The translations under genes and the position numbers were made by a program. A stretch of 64,000 nucleotides of DNA from JAISGQ01 sp045604965. Its GTDB lineage: Bacteria > Bacillota > Clostridia > Oscillospirales > Acutalibacteraceae. The stretch spans positions 138,526 through 202,525 of the forward strand of contig JAZUPB010000023.1 of NCBI GenBank assembly GCA_045604965.1, read 5' to 3'. Shown here in pieces: positions 43,170 to 51,805 of this stretch; within the stretch, counting starts at the first letter, position 1; each line of letters begins with the position of its first letter. Below the pieces are notes generated by a model, which saw only the letters and a program-made list of their open reading frames with translations, was not told where the DNA came from and made no database searches.

Positions 43170-43195
43170 ATAATTTTTATTTACGGAGAAATATT

Positions 43196-44593
43196 ATGAG
43201 CAGATTAATAGGCGACCGCAGCTTTTATAAAAGAACGCTGGCGCTCGCGATACCTGTAGTCATACAAAACGGAATAACAAACTTTGTAAGCCTTCTCGAT
43301 AACCTTATGGTAGGCAGTATCGGAGAAGAGCAGATGAGCGGCGTTGCAATATCGAATCAGCTGCTTTTTGTGTTCAATCTTTGTATTTTCGGGGCTATAT
43401 CCGGTGCAGGAATATTCACAGCACAGTTTTTTGGCAGCGGAGATATAAAGGGTGTACGAGAGACTTTCCGATTCAAGATGATGACAGTTTTTGTTATGTC
43501 AGTGCTGAGTATCGGGCTGTTCGCGTGGAAAGGACGCGAACTTATTTCGCTGTTCCTGACCCCTGATACAATGGGTGACGTAACGAGGACGTTGGATTTC
43601 GGAGAACAGTATTTGTTTATAATGCTTATCGGAATACTGCCATTTGCAGTGGTGCAGGCGTATTCGGGAACGCTGAGAGAAACGGGAGAAACAAAACTGC
43701 CGATGATAGCAGGCTGTATAGCGGTATTTGTGAATCTGTTTTTTAACTACGTTCTTATCTTCGGAAACTTCGGCGCACCGAAGCTGGGTGTGGAAGGCGC
43801 CGCAATAGCAACAGTTATATCCCGTGTTGTTGAGCTTCTGATAGTGGTTATTGCCACAGCGATAAGCCACAAGAAATTTACCTTTATTGAAGGTGCATTC
43901 AAAAGCTTGTATGTCAAGAAAAGCACAGTTTTCGGCATTATAAAAAAAGGCACGCCTCTGATGGTAAATGAAGCTTTATGGTCAACAGGTGTTACTGTTA
44001 TGGTTCAGAGCTATTCTACAAGAGGTCTTACAGTAATCGCAGCATACAATATTACAAGCACAGTGGTGAACCTGTTCAGCATAGTTTTCTTTGCACTGGG
44101 TAATGTTGTGGCAATAATGGTCGGACATCATCTGGGCTGCGGTAATTTTGAAAAGGCAAAGGATGAAGCACCGAAGCTCATTGCTTTTTCTACGGTAATA
44201 GCAATGATTATGGCAGTGATAATGGCTGTATGCTCACCTTTTATTCCTATGATGTACAATGTAAGTGACAGCGTGCGTTCCCTTGCAACAGAGCTTCTTC
44301 TCTGCGCATCTATTGTAATGCCGTTTTCCGCACTCTGCCACGCATCTTATTTTACCCTTCGCTCAGGAGGAAGAACAGGACTAACTTTCTTTTTCGACAA
44401 TGGATTTATGTGGCTGCTGAATGTGCCGCTGGCATATGTGCTGTCGAGATTTACAGGACTCCCGATAGTTCCGCTTTATCTCATATGTCAGATGCTTGAG
44501 GCGGTAAAGAGCGTTGTCGCGATAATTCTTGTGAAAAAAGGTATCTGGATACGAAATATAATTGCTGAGCCGAATAAAACCGCTCAGGCATAA
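43196..44593 (+). CDS. MATE-family efflux transporter (second copy)
   Basis: The 465-aa protein has about twelve membrane segments and the MATE pattern PVVIQNGITNFVSLLDNLMVG near residue 20, and QAYSGTLRETGETKLPM in the first half. It is only distantly similar to the other MATE protein in the window, so it is not a recent duplicate. CGGAGA lies upstream of the ATG. The substrate is unknown. Confidence 0.92.
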   Translation: MSRLIGDRSFYKRTLALAIPVVIQNGITNFVSLLDNLMVGSIGEEQMSGVAISNQLLFVFNLCIFGAISGAGIFTAQFFGSGDIKGVRETFRFKMMTVFVMSVLSIGLFAWKGRELISLFLTPDTMGDVTRTLDFGEQYLFIMLIGILPFAVVQAYSGTLRETGETKLPMIAGCIAVFVNLFFNYVLIFGNFGAPKLGVEGAAIATVISRVVELLIVVIATAISHKKFTFIEGAFKSLYVKKSTVFGIIKKGTPLMVNEALWSTGVTVMVQSYSTRGLTVIAAYNITSTVVNLFSIVFFALGNVVAIMVGHHLGCGNFEKAKDEAPKLIAFSTVIAMIMAVIMAVCSPFIPMMYNVSDSVRSLATELLLCASIVMPFSALCHASYFTLRSGGRTGLTFFFDNGFMWLLNVPLAYVLSRFTGLPIVPLYLICQMLEAVKSVVAIILVKKGIWIRNIIAEPNKTAQA

Positions 44594-44630
44594 AAAATAA
44601 CCGTGCTCCTAAAAAGAGCACGGTTATTTT
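44594..44630. terminator. bidirectional terminator
   Basis: AAAATAACCGTGCTC/GAGCACGGTTATTTT (15-bp) lies between the convergent MATE and lipoprotein genes, with T-runs on both strands. Confidence 0.9.
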
Positions 44631-44643
44631 TTATTGTCGTAAA

Positions 44644-45219
44644 TCAGCCCACGGATTCCTCAAGTTCAGCCAGCAGAATATAGCCGCTGTCGCCTTCATA
44701 GAGCATAGTGGAGCCGTTGATGATAAATACCTGAAAAGAGGGATCAGCACTGTCGCCGTCGTAAATGTCAACCCTTACTATCTCGCCTTCGCCCACAAGC
44801 TGACGGAGGGTGTCGTCCACCTGAATTCCGTAATTGCTGAGAGAGCCGAGATCAGCAGATACCTTTTTGAAAACCGCATTATCGGTATAGAAGAGAGGAG
44901 AGTCAAATTCGTTTGCACTGATCTGAACAGGCATACCCTGTGCATACAGGAGAGCTTCTTCATCAGAAGCATACTCATTATCGGTTGCACGGGGAACCTG
45001 ATAAATGGAAGTAGCGCACCAGAAACCGATAATATCCTGAATGTTCATAAGCTCTTCGTCGACATCTCCTTCGCCGAAATCGCCTTCATCAAAAGTACTG
45101 TCGGAGAAACCGGAATTATCGGAAAAATCTATATCATCATTGGAAACTTCTTTTTCTCCGCAGGCAGCGAGAGAAAGAACCATAAGTGCGCAAAGAAGGA
45201 ATAACAAAGCTTTTTTCAT
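44644..45219 (-). CDS. putative lipoprotein
   Basis: The protein is 191 aa from the ATG at 45219 (AGGAG upstream). A lipoprotein signal ends in L-A-A-C at about residues 17-20. An Asp/Glu/Ser-rich linker (about 23-55) precedes a globular domain of unknown type. Its last strands read VFIINGSTMLYEGDSGYILLAEL. It sits 12 bases before... the stop of prmA lies just upstream, so the two may be co-transcribed. No function can be assigned. Confidence 0.72.
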   Translation of the reverse strand: MKKALLFLLCALMVLSLAACGEKEVSNDDIDFSDNSGFSDSTFDEGDFGEGDVDEELMNIQDIIGFWCATSIYQVPRATDNEYASDEEALLYAQGMPVQISANEFDSPLFYTDNAVFKKVSADLGSLSNYGIQVDDTLRQLVGEGEIVRVDIYDGDSADPSFQVFIINGSTMLYEGDSGYILLAELEESVG

Positions 45220-45230
45220 AATAAACACTC

Positions 45231-46199
45231 CTATTTCTTGACTGAGGTTATACAGCGCCAGTCATTCTGACTGCGCTGTGAAACTATCTCAAAGCCGGCA
45301 TTTCTGAGGGCATCGAGAACTTCATCAGCGCGTGCGGAGATTATGCCGGAGGTTACAAACATTGCACCCTTGCGCATAAATGAATAAGCAGCACCGCATA
45401 TGCTTATTATAACATCTGCAACGATATTGGCAACTACCAAATCATAGTCTGAACCGATTTTTTTGTGAAGTTCGGGGTCGCTTGTCACATCGCCTACAAA
45501 AACCTCGCATCTATTCCTGCATTGAGGATTGAGGGTAAGGTTTTCGCCAACAGTTTCGGGAGCAGCAGGATCGATATCCACAGCAACAGCCTTGTCAGCG
45601 CCGAGAAGAAGAGCGAGAACGGAGAGAATACCGCTTCCGCAGCCGAGATCAAGAACCTTTTCGCCGCCGGAAACAAGTCTCTCGAGCTCAAGCATACACA
45701 TCTGTGTGGTGTCGTGAGTTCCCGTTCCAAATAGATGACCGGGGTTCATAGTAAGAGCAACGCGGTTATCGGGTGTATCACACTCAACCCACTGAGGGCG
45801 GATAAAAACTCGCTCTCCTATATTGAAGGGCTTATAATATTGTTTCCAGTTATTTGCCCAATCCTCATCACATACACCTTCAGTCTCTATATCAAGACGT
45901 CCGAACTGACCGTTTTCGTTGAGCTTGGCGAGAGCTGCAACAGTTTCGCGAATCATCATAAGAAGTTCGCGACCGGGAGCATCATCTGTAACATAAAGAG
46001 TAACGCTTGTCTCAGCTGTTTTAAGAGGCTCAAGACTTTCGTCGATATAATCCCAGTACTGCTGTTCGTTTTCAATAAAGTCGTTGAAGTCGGCACTGTC
46101 TTCTATTTGCACACCATTCAGACCGAGAGAATAAAGTCTGCCGCAAAGAGGCTCGATGCCCTCAGTGGAAGTGAAAATTTTTGTCTTCAGCCAGTTCAA
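45231..46199 (-). CDS. prmA: ribosomal protein L11 methyltransferase PrmA
   Basis: It trimethylates ribosomal protein L11 using S-adenosylmethionine. The start is set at the TTG at 46199, since GGAGGT is 7 bases upstream and the protein then begins with NWLKTKIFT; the upstream ATG overlaps the ribosome site itself. The 322-aa chain has the PrmA motif MNPGHLFGTGTHDTTQMC, the SAM loop VLDLGCGSGILS (about 187-198) and VVANIVADVI. An N-terminal substrate-recognition domain fills about residues 1-110. Confidence 0.93.
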   Translation of the reverse strand: MNWLKTKIFTSTEGIEPLCGRLYSLGLNGVQIEDSADFNDFIENEQQYWDYIDESLEPLKTAETSVTLYVTDDAPGRELLMMIRETVAALAKLNENGQFGRLDIETEGVCDEDWANNWKQYYKPFNIGERVFIRPQWVECDTPDNRVALTMNPGHLFGTGTHDTTQMCMLELERLVSGGEKVLDLGCGSGILSVLALLLGADKAVAVDIDPAAPETVGENLTLNPQCRNRCEVFVGDVTSDPELHKKIGSDYDLVVANIVADVIISICGAAYSFMRKGAMFVTSGIISARADEVLDALRNAGFEIVSQRSQNDWRCITSVKK

Positions 46200-46340
46200 A
46201 TGAAATACCTCCATTGGAATTTTTTTGATCTTTATTTGTAAAAAATGTAAAAAAACAAATAATTGAATAAATTTTGTTGCAAATGCACTGTTTTAACACC
46301 TATTTTTCTACGTGGTATGATATAATATCAATAGCAAACC

Positions 46341-46367
46341 AAAGTCCACCTGAAAAAGGTAGACTTT
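46341..46367 (+). other. inverted repeat before the XRE gene
   Basis: AAAGTCCACCT and AGGTAGACTTT form an 11-bp stem with one C-A mismatch and a 5-base loop, ending 4 bases before AGGAG of the next gene. A TATAAT at 46320-46325 precedes it. It may be an autoregulatory operator or an mRNA hairpin. Confidence 0.4.
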
Positions 46368-46384
46368 TAGAGGAGAGTTCGTAA

Positions 46385-46639
46385 ATGAAACTTTCGGAGA
46401 TGAACAGCAAAAATCTGATCGCAGCGCGAGTCAGAGAAACGAGAAAATCCAAGCATATGACTCAGAAAGATCTTGCGGGAGCAATACAGCTTTTAGGAGT
46501 AATGCTTGACAGAATGTCTATCAACAGAATTGAATCCGGTCACAGATGTGTATCAGACTACGAACTGGTCGCTTTTTCGGAGGTCTTAGGTGTATCTGTA
46601 GAATGGCTTCTGTACGGAGATCAGGGGTTACAGAGATAA
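46385..46639 (+). CDS. XRE-family helix-turn-helix regulator
   Basis: The 84-aa protein is almost entirely a lambda-repressor-like HTH domain (about residues 12-78): ARVRETRKSKHMTQKDLAG, INRIESGHRCVSDYELVAFSEVLGVSVEWLL. GAGGAG lies upstream of the ATG. Its last 12 bases overlap the end of the convergent amidohydrolase gene. The target is unknown; the inverted repeat at 46341-46367 is a candidate. Confidence 0.88.
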   Translation: MKLSEMNSKNLIAARVRETRKSKHMTQKDLAGAIQLLGVMLDRMSINRIESGHRCVSDYELVAFSEVLGVSVEWLLYGDQGLQR

Positions 46640-47419
46640 CAGCCTTCGTGCATTATCGCCAAGAATAGCAGAAACATCATTCTGAGAAAGCCCCATAAAA
46701 CGTATGCAGTCCATATAGAGTTTCTGACGGCTCCAGGGTGAATCGGAGCCGAAAAGAACCCGATTGGGAGTGAACGCATCTATTACAGATTTGATTGCAT
46801 CACTTGGGAAGATATCACAGACAGCGGCGGTATCGATAAAGACATCAGTATCTGCAAGAAATCTGATTGATTGTTCAAAATAACCAAATCCGCCCATATG
46901 AGCAAAGATAATAACAGCATCACCGAGAAGAGGCAAAATTCTTTTAAGCTTCTCGGGGGTGCTTTTATTTATTTCCGGATAAGAAATATCAAGACCACCG
47001 TGAATCATAGCAATGAGACCGTATTTGCCGCAGAGCCTCAGTGTTTCGATAACAGCGGGATCGTCGATATACACCTGCTGAAAATCGGGGTGAAGCTTTA
47101 TTCCCTTTATTCCTGCAGCAGCGAGTCTTTGAAATTCGGTCTCCTTGTCGGGATACAGTGGGTGAATAGCACCAAAACTGATTATCCCGTCAATTTTATT
47201 GTTTTCAATAGCGGCGTCATTAAGCTTCGGCACCTGATGAGGTGCAGTAGCTATAGGCTGAAGAACAGATATATCAACACCGTCCTCAAGCATAGCCATA
47301 TGCAGAGAGGGGAGAGTGCCGTCGAGAGCAGGAGTAAGGAAACTTGTGGAGGCAAGCCCTGCGATAGCTCTCGACGCTATTTTTTCGGGAAAAGTATGAG
47401 TGTGAATATCAATTACCAT
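46628..47419 (-). CDS. amidohydrolase-family (TIM-barrel) metal-dependent hydrolase
   Basis: The protein is 263 aa, starting at the ATG at 47419 with AGGAA upstream, so that it opens MVIDIHTHTFPEK. It belongs to the amidohydrolase-2 type: metal ligands H-x-H at about residues 6-8, GIKLHPDFQ, the second-shell MIHGG and HMGG, and the terminal GSDSPW Asp. Known members include decarboxylases and lactonases; the substrate here cannot be told. It starts 4 bases after the helicase gene stop and is co-transcribed with it. Confidence 0.9.
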   Translation of the reverse strand: MVIDIHTHTFPEKIASRAIAGLASTSFLTPALDGTLPSLHMAMLEDGVDISVLQPIATAPHQVPKLNDAAIENNKIDGIISFGAIHPLYPDKETEFQRLAAAGIKGIKLHPDFQQVYIDDPAVIETLRLCGKYGLIAMIHGGLDISYPEINKSTPEKLKRILPLLGDAVIIFAHMGGFGYFEQSIRFLADTDVFIDTAAVCDIFPSDAIKSVIDAFTPNRVLFGSDSPWSRQKLYMDCIRFMGLSQNDVSAILGDNARRLLSL

Positions 47420-47423
47420 AAAT

Positions 47424-50400
47424 TTATTCCTCTGTAAGCAGTTCAATAAGCTCATCACGTGTGATGTCGCCGATAGTCGAGCCGCCGCGCGAGATGACGC
47501 TGTCAGCAAGTTCGCGCTTGCTTTCCTGCAGGGCCACTATTTTTTCTTCTATGGTGTTCTGTGCAATAAGCTTGAGGACAGTTACAACATTGCGCTGACC
47601 GATACGATGAGCGCGGTCGGTTGCCTGATCCTGAGCAGCTACATTCCACCAGGGATCGTAGTGTATAACGATATCGGCAGAGGTCAGGTTAAGACCTGTA
47701 CCGCCTGCTTTGAGAGAGATTAGGAATACAGAAGTGTCGTCTCTGTTGAAGGCATTTACAAGAGAAAGTCGCTGCTCTTTACCTGTAGAGCCCGTGATAA
47801 GATAATACGAAATGCCTTCGGCGGTCAAACGCTGGGCTATTATCGAAAGCATAGAAGTAAACTGTGAGAAAAGCAGGATCTTGTGGCCGCCGGCAACAGC
47901 ATTGTTGACCTTTTCCATACAGGTCTCAAGCTTGGCGGAGCCGCCCTTGTAATCGTCAAAGAAAAGAGTAGGATCACAGCATATCTGACGCAGCTTTGTA
48001 AGCTCGGAAAGCACCTGAAGCTTTCCTGCGCCGAAGCTTTCGTTGGTCTGTTCACGGAGGCTCTGAATAAGCTGTGCAGCATGTGCACGGTACAGCTTGC
48101 TCTGTTCATCGCCCATACGTGAATAAATGCACTGCTCAAGCTTGTCGGGAAGCTCGCGGAGAACGTCCTTCTTGAGCCTTCGCAGAATAAAGGGCGCGAT
48201 CATACGGTGCAGACGCTCTGTAACGGCCTGATCGCCTTCCTTGACGATAGGCGTTTCTATCTTTTCGCGGAAACGGTTGTAATTATATAGGAAACCTGGC
48301 ATAAGGAAATCGAAAATACTCCACAGTTCGCTGAGTCGGTTTTCGATAGGTGTGCCGGTAAGTGCAAATCGGGTTGCCGCACGTATGGTCTTTACGCTCT
48401 TGGCGCTGAGTGTATCGTGGTTCTTGATGTACTGAGCTTCATCGATGATGCAGTAACGGAAGGTTGACTGTCCGTAATGCTCAACATCTCGTCTGAGCAG
48501 ATCGTAAGAGGTAATGAGGACATCGTAATCAGTGTAATCTGCAATCAGTGCAGCACGTTCCTCGGCAGTGCCTGCGACGACAGCACATTTCATAGATGGT
48601 GCGAATTTCTTGAATTCGCTGAGCCAGTTATAAACGAGAGAAGCGGGGCAGACGATAAGCGAGCTGCGTCCGTTGGTCTGAGCTTCCGAAAGAAGCAGAG
48701 CTATGACCTGTACAGTTTTGCCGAGACCCATTTCGTCGGCGAGTATGCCGCCGAAGCCGTAATGCTCGATTGTCTTGAGCCAGCGGAAACCGACAGTCTG
48801 ATAAGTTCTGAGAGTTTTTGCCATACTTTCAGGAGCCTCGAACTCTGCCTCTGCGGCGGAGTTCATATTTTTTATCAGGTCTCTGAAAAGGTGATCGCGG
48901 CGAAGTGTAATGCCCTGACCCTCTTTAAGAACAGAGTCAACATACAGTGCGCGGTTTGCAGGTGCCTCGATAGTACCTGTCATAAGCTGAGCACCGGTCA
49001 TCTGCAGACCTTCGGCAAGCTCGGAAACAGTGGCAAAGCTGCTTGCCTCCAAAGTTACAAACCTGCCGTTCTTCAGACGGTGGAAGCGCATTTTCTTGCG
49101 GTAACTGCTGAGAAGTGCGCGGAGCTCATCGCGAGGTATATCTTCGCAGTCGACTTCCAGCTTGAGAAGATCGCTGTCGACTTTAACTCCGACAGTGACA
49201 TTGGGCTTGGAAAGTATTTTTGCCTTCTTGAAGCTTTCAGAGGCATATACCTCACCGAGACTCATAATTTCTGAGACGCCGGTTTCGAGGAAATTATATA
49301 TAAGCTCGTCGTCAGATACTATGCGGAGAGTTTCCGCTGGCTCTGACGGAATATCGAAATAGCGCGCAAGAAGAGTGCGCACACGGGATTCAGAGTTGAG
49401 ATTTCTGTTTATCTGAGCGTTCTGGTTGTCCTCAAGGAGATTGACCTCTATATCACCGTAGCGAACAGCAGGTCTGCAGGTGAGCTCCGAGGATTTCGGC
49501 ATATCGAGATAAAAGCGGAAAAGCTCGGGGAGAGGAGAGAAGTCCTCAAGGTTGATGTTTTTCTCTTTGAGAAAAGCCCATTTTGAAATAGAGGGAAGAA
49601 CACTTGCGCAGAAAGCGGGAAGATCCTTTTTGCTGACGGTCATTTCCCATTCGCAGGATGCACCGGTAAGTTTAAGGAAGCTTTCCATATCGGCGGAAAA
49701 GTCCTCGCTGCAGCGGTAGAGCATGCCGTTGCGTATCGCATAGCAGCAGGAAACGCCGGAAAAGACGCGGTACTTATCCGTAGCGATGGATGCGCCTTCA
49801 TCGCCCTTACCCTCAATGACAACCGTAAGAGCAGGGTTTCTTCTGATAAGAGTAAGAGACATATTGGTGGGAAGCCACGCTGTGATGGTCTCACCCTCCA
49901 TAACATCGAAGAAACTGTCAAGGTCACGGGGAGTAATGATGAGCTGGCGCATATCAAACAACATAGAGTGCCCCGGCATACTGTTTATCATTTCGTTGTC
50001 GGCGGCGATTTTTTCCTTGAGGAAGCCAAGGAGCTTTCTTGATCTTGGCGTAAACATCTCCTCAACGTGCACAAATCCAAAATCCTTGCCGTACTGAATA
50101 TATTCACCGCGTCTGACCTGTCCGATGAATTCGGCAATATCCTTGATGATATAAGTTCTTCCTGCGCCGACCTTGATCTCAAGTCTCAGACCTGCGGATT
50201 CAAGACGGAGTATGGGATCTATGCGGACCTTTCCCCTGTACTGCTGAGAGGGAAGCGCCTGCTGCTCACGCACAGTATAGGTCTCTATAAGGCTTCGCAC
50301 GGTGCTGGTGGTTCTGCCTTCTATCTGCTCAGCCTCAACAGGAGCAGGCTTTATATATTCAAGAGTCATTGCAACCATATGCTTGCAGACAGCCCTGCCT

Positions 50401-50636
50401 GCAGCATGATCGGGGCAGGTGCAGTGACCGTTCTGGATGCCGTTTGCATCGTGAACGAGGACAGAAACGGCATAATCCGTACCGCTGCTTCCGATAACCT
50501 TACCGTAAAGCCAGTACAGACCGTTTTCAAGCACCTTTTTTTCCACGTTGCCGACCATATGACGCTTGTACATTGCGCGGCCGCGTGCAAAGACAGCAGG
50601 ATTTCTGCACCAGTTATGAATATCCATATCTGTCAT
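47424..50636 (-). CDS. SWIM-domain SNF2-family helicase
   Basis: The protein is 1070 aa from the ATG at 50636 (GGGGGTGA upstream). The N-terminus has a SWIM zinc finger: C-x-C in GHCTCPDH and C-x-H in VCKHM, at about residues 72-89. A bacterial SNF2-specific region follows to about 600, then the ATPase core: ADEMGLGKTVQV (Walker A, about 634-645), DEAQYIKN (box II), LTGTPIENR, LRRLKKDV, and the helicase C-terminal half with FSQFTSML, LKAGGTGLNLT and DRAHRIGQ. These DNA translocases are linked to transcription recycling or genome maintenance, but the role of this branch is not established. Promoter at 50741-50770. Confidence 0.93.
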   Translation of the reverse strand: MTDMDIHNWCRNPAVFARGRAMYKRHMVGNVEKKVLENGLYWLYGKVIGSSGTDYAVSVLVHDANGIQNGHCTCPDHAAGRAVCKHMVAMTLEYIKPAPVEAEQIEGRTTSTVRSLIETYTVREQQALPSQQYRGKVRIDPILRLESAGLRLEIKVGAGRTYIIKDIAEFIGQVRRGEYIQYGKDFGFVHVEEMFTPRSRKLLGFLKEKIAADNEMINSMPGHSMLFDMRQLIITPRDLDSFFDVMEGETITAWLPTNMSLTLIRRNPALTVVIEGKGDEGASIATDKYRVFSGVSCCYAIRNGMLYRCSEDFSADMESFLKLTGASCEWEMTVSKKDLPAFCASVLPSISKWAFLKEKNINLEDFSPLPELFRFYLDMPKSSELTCRPAVRYGDIEVNLLEDNQNAQINRNLNSESRVRTLLARYFDIPSEPAETLRIVSDDELIYNFLETGVSEIMSLGEVYASESFKKAKILSKPNVTVGVKVDSDLLKLEVDCEDIPRDELRALLSSYRKKMRFHRLKNGRFVTLEASSFATVSELAEGLQMTGAQLMTGTIEAPANRALYVDSVLKEGQGITLRRDHLFRDLIKNMNSAAEAEFEAPESMAKTLRTYQTVGFRWLKTIEHYGFGGILADEMGLGKTVQVIALLLSEAQTNGRSSLIVCPASLVYNWLSEFKKFAPSMKCAVVAGTAEERAALIADYTDYDVLITSYDLLRRDVEHYGQSTFRYCIIDEAQYIKNHDTLSAKSVKTIRAATRFALTGTPIENRLSELWSIFDFLMPGFLYNYNRFREKIETPIVKEGDQAVTERLHRMIAPFILRRLKKDVLRELPDKLEQCIYSRMGDEQSKLYRAHAAQLIQSLREQTNESFGAGKLQVLSELTKLRQICCDPTLFFDDYKGGSAKLETCMEKVNNAVAGGHKILLFSQFTSMLSIIAQRLTAEGISYYLITGSTGKEQRLSLVNAFNRDDTSVFLISLKAGGTGLNLTSADIVIHYDPWWNVAAQDQATDRAHRIGQRNVVTVLKLIAQNTIEEKIVALQESKRELADSVISRGGSTIGDITRDELIELLTEE

Positions 50637-50740
50637 AAATGTCACCCCCAGGGAGTATTGATTTACATATAAATAATTAACTGAAAACAGACTTGTTTAT
50701 GCATAAGTTATTTTAATGCATCTAAAGTAGTATACATCTA

Positions 50741-50770
50741 ATTATAGCACGGTATAGCGTGTTTTGTAAA
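50741..50770 (-). promoter_or_regulatory. probable SigA promoter of the SNF2 helicase operon
   Basis: On the minus strand TTTACA (50765-50770), an 18-base spacer and TATAAT (50741-50746). Confidence 0.6.
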
Positions 50771-50778
50771 TCGAGGAA

Positions 50779-50795
50779 ATAGATAATTTATCTAT
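50779..50795. promoter_or_regulatory. palindromic candidate operator
   Basis: ATAGATAATTTATCTAT is a perfect 8-1-8 palindrome lying directly against a TATAAT at 50795-50800 that probably serves the plus-strand gene at 50847. No clear -35 is seen, which would suit an activator site or a repressor overlapping the promoter. Confidence 0.4.
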
Positions 50796-50846
50796 ATAAT
50801 TAATAAGGTTTTTGCATACAAATTAACGAAAGGAAAGGTGAACGAA

Positions 50847-51494
50847 ATGAGCATTGATGAAAGTATCATAGAGAAATATCTCAGAGAAATGACAGAAATG
50901 CATAAAAGAGCAAAAACGGAAGAACAGCTGCCTGATTGGAGTGATTCCGACCTTGAGGAAACGGAAGAACCAATACCTGATTTTACAATAGAGACGGAAG
51001 AAAATATGGGAAATGACGCGGACGCAGAGGAAGAACCGCCTTGTGAACCTGAAGAAAAAGAAGATACTGTACAGCAGTTATGTTCGGAAGACGAAGAAAA
51101 AGAGCAGACTGACGAGAGTGTATCAGTCTGCCCGATATGCGGCGGAAAAATTGCGATGTGTGAATTTTACGTGGAGGATGCAGAAAACGGTGGGCCGATA
51201 GAATATGCCCAGATAATGCTTTACAGAGATGACGGCTATTTTATACGCACACTGACGGACAAGGAAGGAAAAACCTGTGAAATACCGGTGTTTGCAGATG
51301 ATGAGTGGCGCGTTAGCATAACTGCACAGGGATATATTTCTGTTAGCAAAGCTCCTGTTTCACCGGTTGAGGGGGAAAAACTGACTGTTCCTGTCAGACT
51401 TGATGAAAGCCTGTCATTGGACGGTGTTTTCGCCGAACGCAGTGAGGACAGATTCGTCGGAGCGCAGCAGAACAACTCTTCTGCAGTCATATGA
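50847..51494 (+). CDS. acidic protein with zinc-knuckle and carboxypeptidase-regulatory-like domain
   Basis: The protein is 215 aa from the ATG at 50847 (AAAGGAAAGG upstream). The first 95 residues begin with a short helix and continue as a very acidic Glu/Asp/Pro-rich linker. A C-P-I-C-G-G-x-x-x-x-C knuckle follows at about 94-104. The rest (about 105-195) looks like a carboxypeptidase-regulatory or prealbumin-like beta sandwich: YAQIMLYRDDGYFIRTLTD, GKTCEIPV, WRVSITAQGYIS. No signal peptide is present, so it is cytoplasmic, perhaps sporulation- or envelope-associated. Its last 81 bases overlap a convergent gene. Confidence 0.75.
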   Translation: MSIDESIIEKYLREMTEMHKRAKTEEQLPDWSDSDLEETEEPIPDFTIETEENMGNDADAEEEPPCEPEEKEDTVQQLCSEDEEKEQTDESVSVCPICGGKIAMCEFYVEDAENGGPIEYAQIMLYRDDGYFIRTLTDKEGKTCEIPVFADDEWRVSITAQGYISVSKAPVSPVEGEKLTVPVRLDESLSLDGVFAERSEDRFVGAQQNNSSAVI

Positions 51495-51740
51495 AAGTAT
51501 TTCGGCAATAAGGCGTGTCTGGTTGTCTGCACCGCAGTCGATTATGTATACTCTTCCGCTGCTGTGAAGCAGAGCGCTTCTGATGATATGCTCGGCATTT
51601 TCCATATGTCCGTGCAGCTCGATTATGCCGCAGTTCTTTTCAGTAGGCGCGAGAAAAAGAAAGCTGACAGCTACGAAGAGGAGCTCATAAAATCCCATTA
51701 CAGCAAACAACCATATTACAACACAAGAAAGAGCACTCAT
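51414..51740 (-). CDS. small membrane-anchored protein of unknown function
   Basis: The protein is 108 aa. One N-terminal hydrophobic segment (about residues 5-31) is followed by a soluble domain with alternating strand and helix (GIIELHG, GRVYIIDCGADNQT, RVVLLR). It fills an otherwise empty stretch and has a strong GAGGTGA upstream of the ATG at 51740, so I regard it as real. That ribosome site lies inside the right arm of the metK terminator, which suggests coupling or sequestration. The 3' 81 bases overlap the convergent gene at 50847-51494. No family is recognised. Confidence 0.6.
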   Translation of the reverse strand: MSALSCVVIWLFAVMGFYELLFVAVSFLFLAPTEKNCGIIELHGHMENAEHIIRSALLHSSGRVYIIDCGADNQTRLIAEILSYDCRRVVLLRSDESVLTAFGENTVQ

Positions 51741-51743
51741 AAA

Positions 51744-51783
51744 AAATCACCTCGCCACAGAATATGCTGCGGCGAGGTGATTT
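51744..51783 (-). terminator. intrinsic terminator of metK overlapping a ribosome-binding site
   Basis: AAATCACCTCGCC (51744-51756) pairs perfectly with GGCGAGGTGATTT (51771-51783), a 13-bp stem. On the minus strand the second arm GGCGAGGTGATTTTTT ends in six T and also holds the GAGGTGA for the ATG at 51740. Confidence 0.85.
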
Positions 51784-51805
51784 GTCATATGTTTTTTGGT
51801 AAAAA

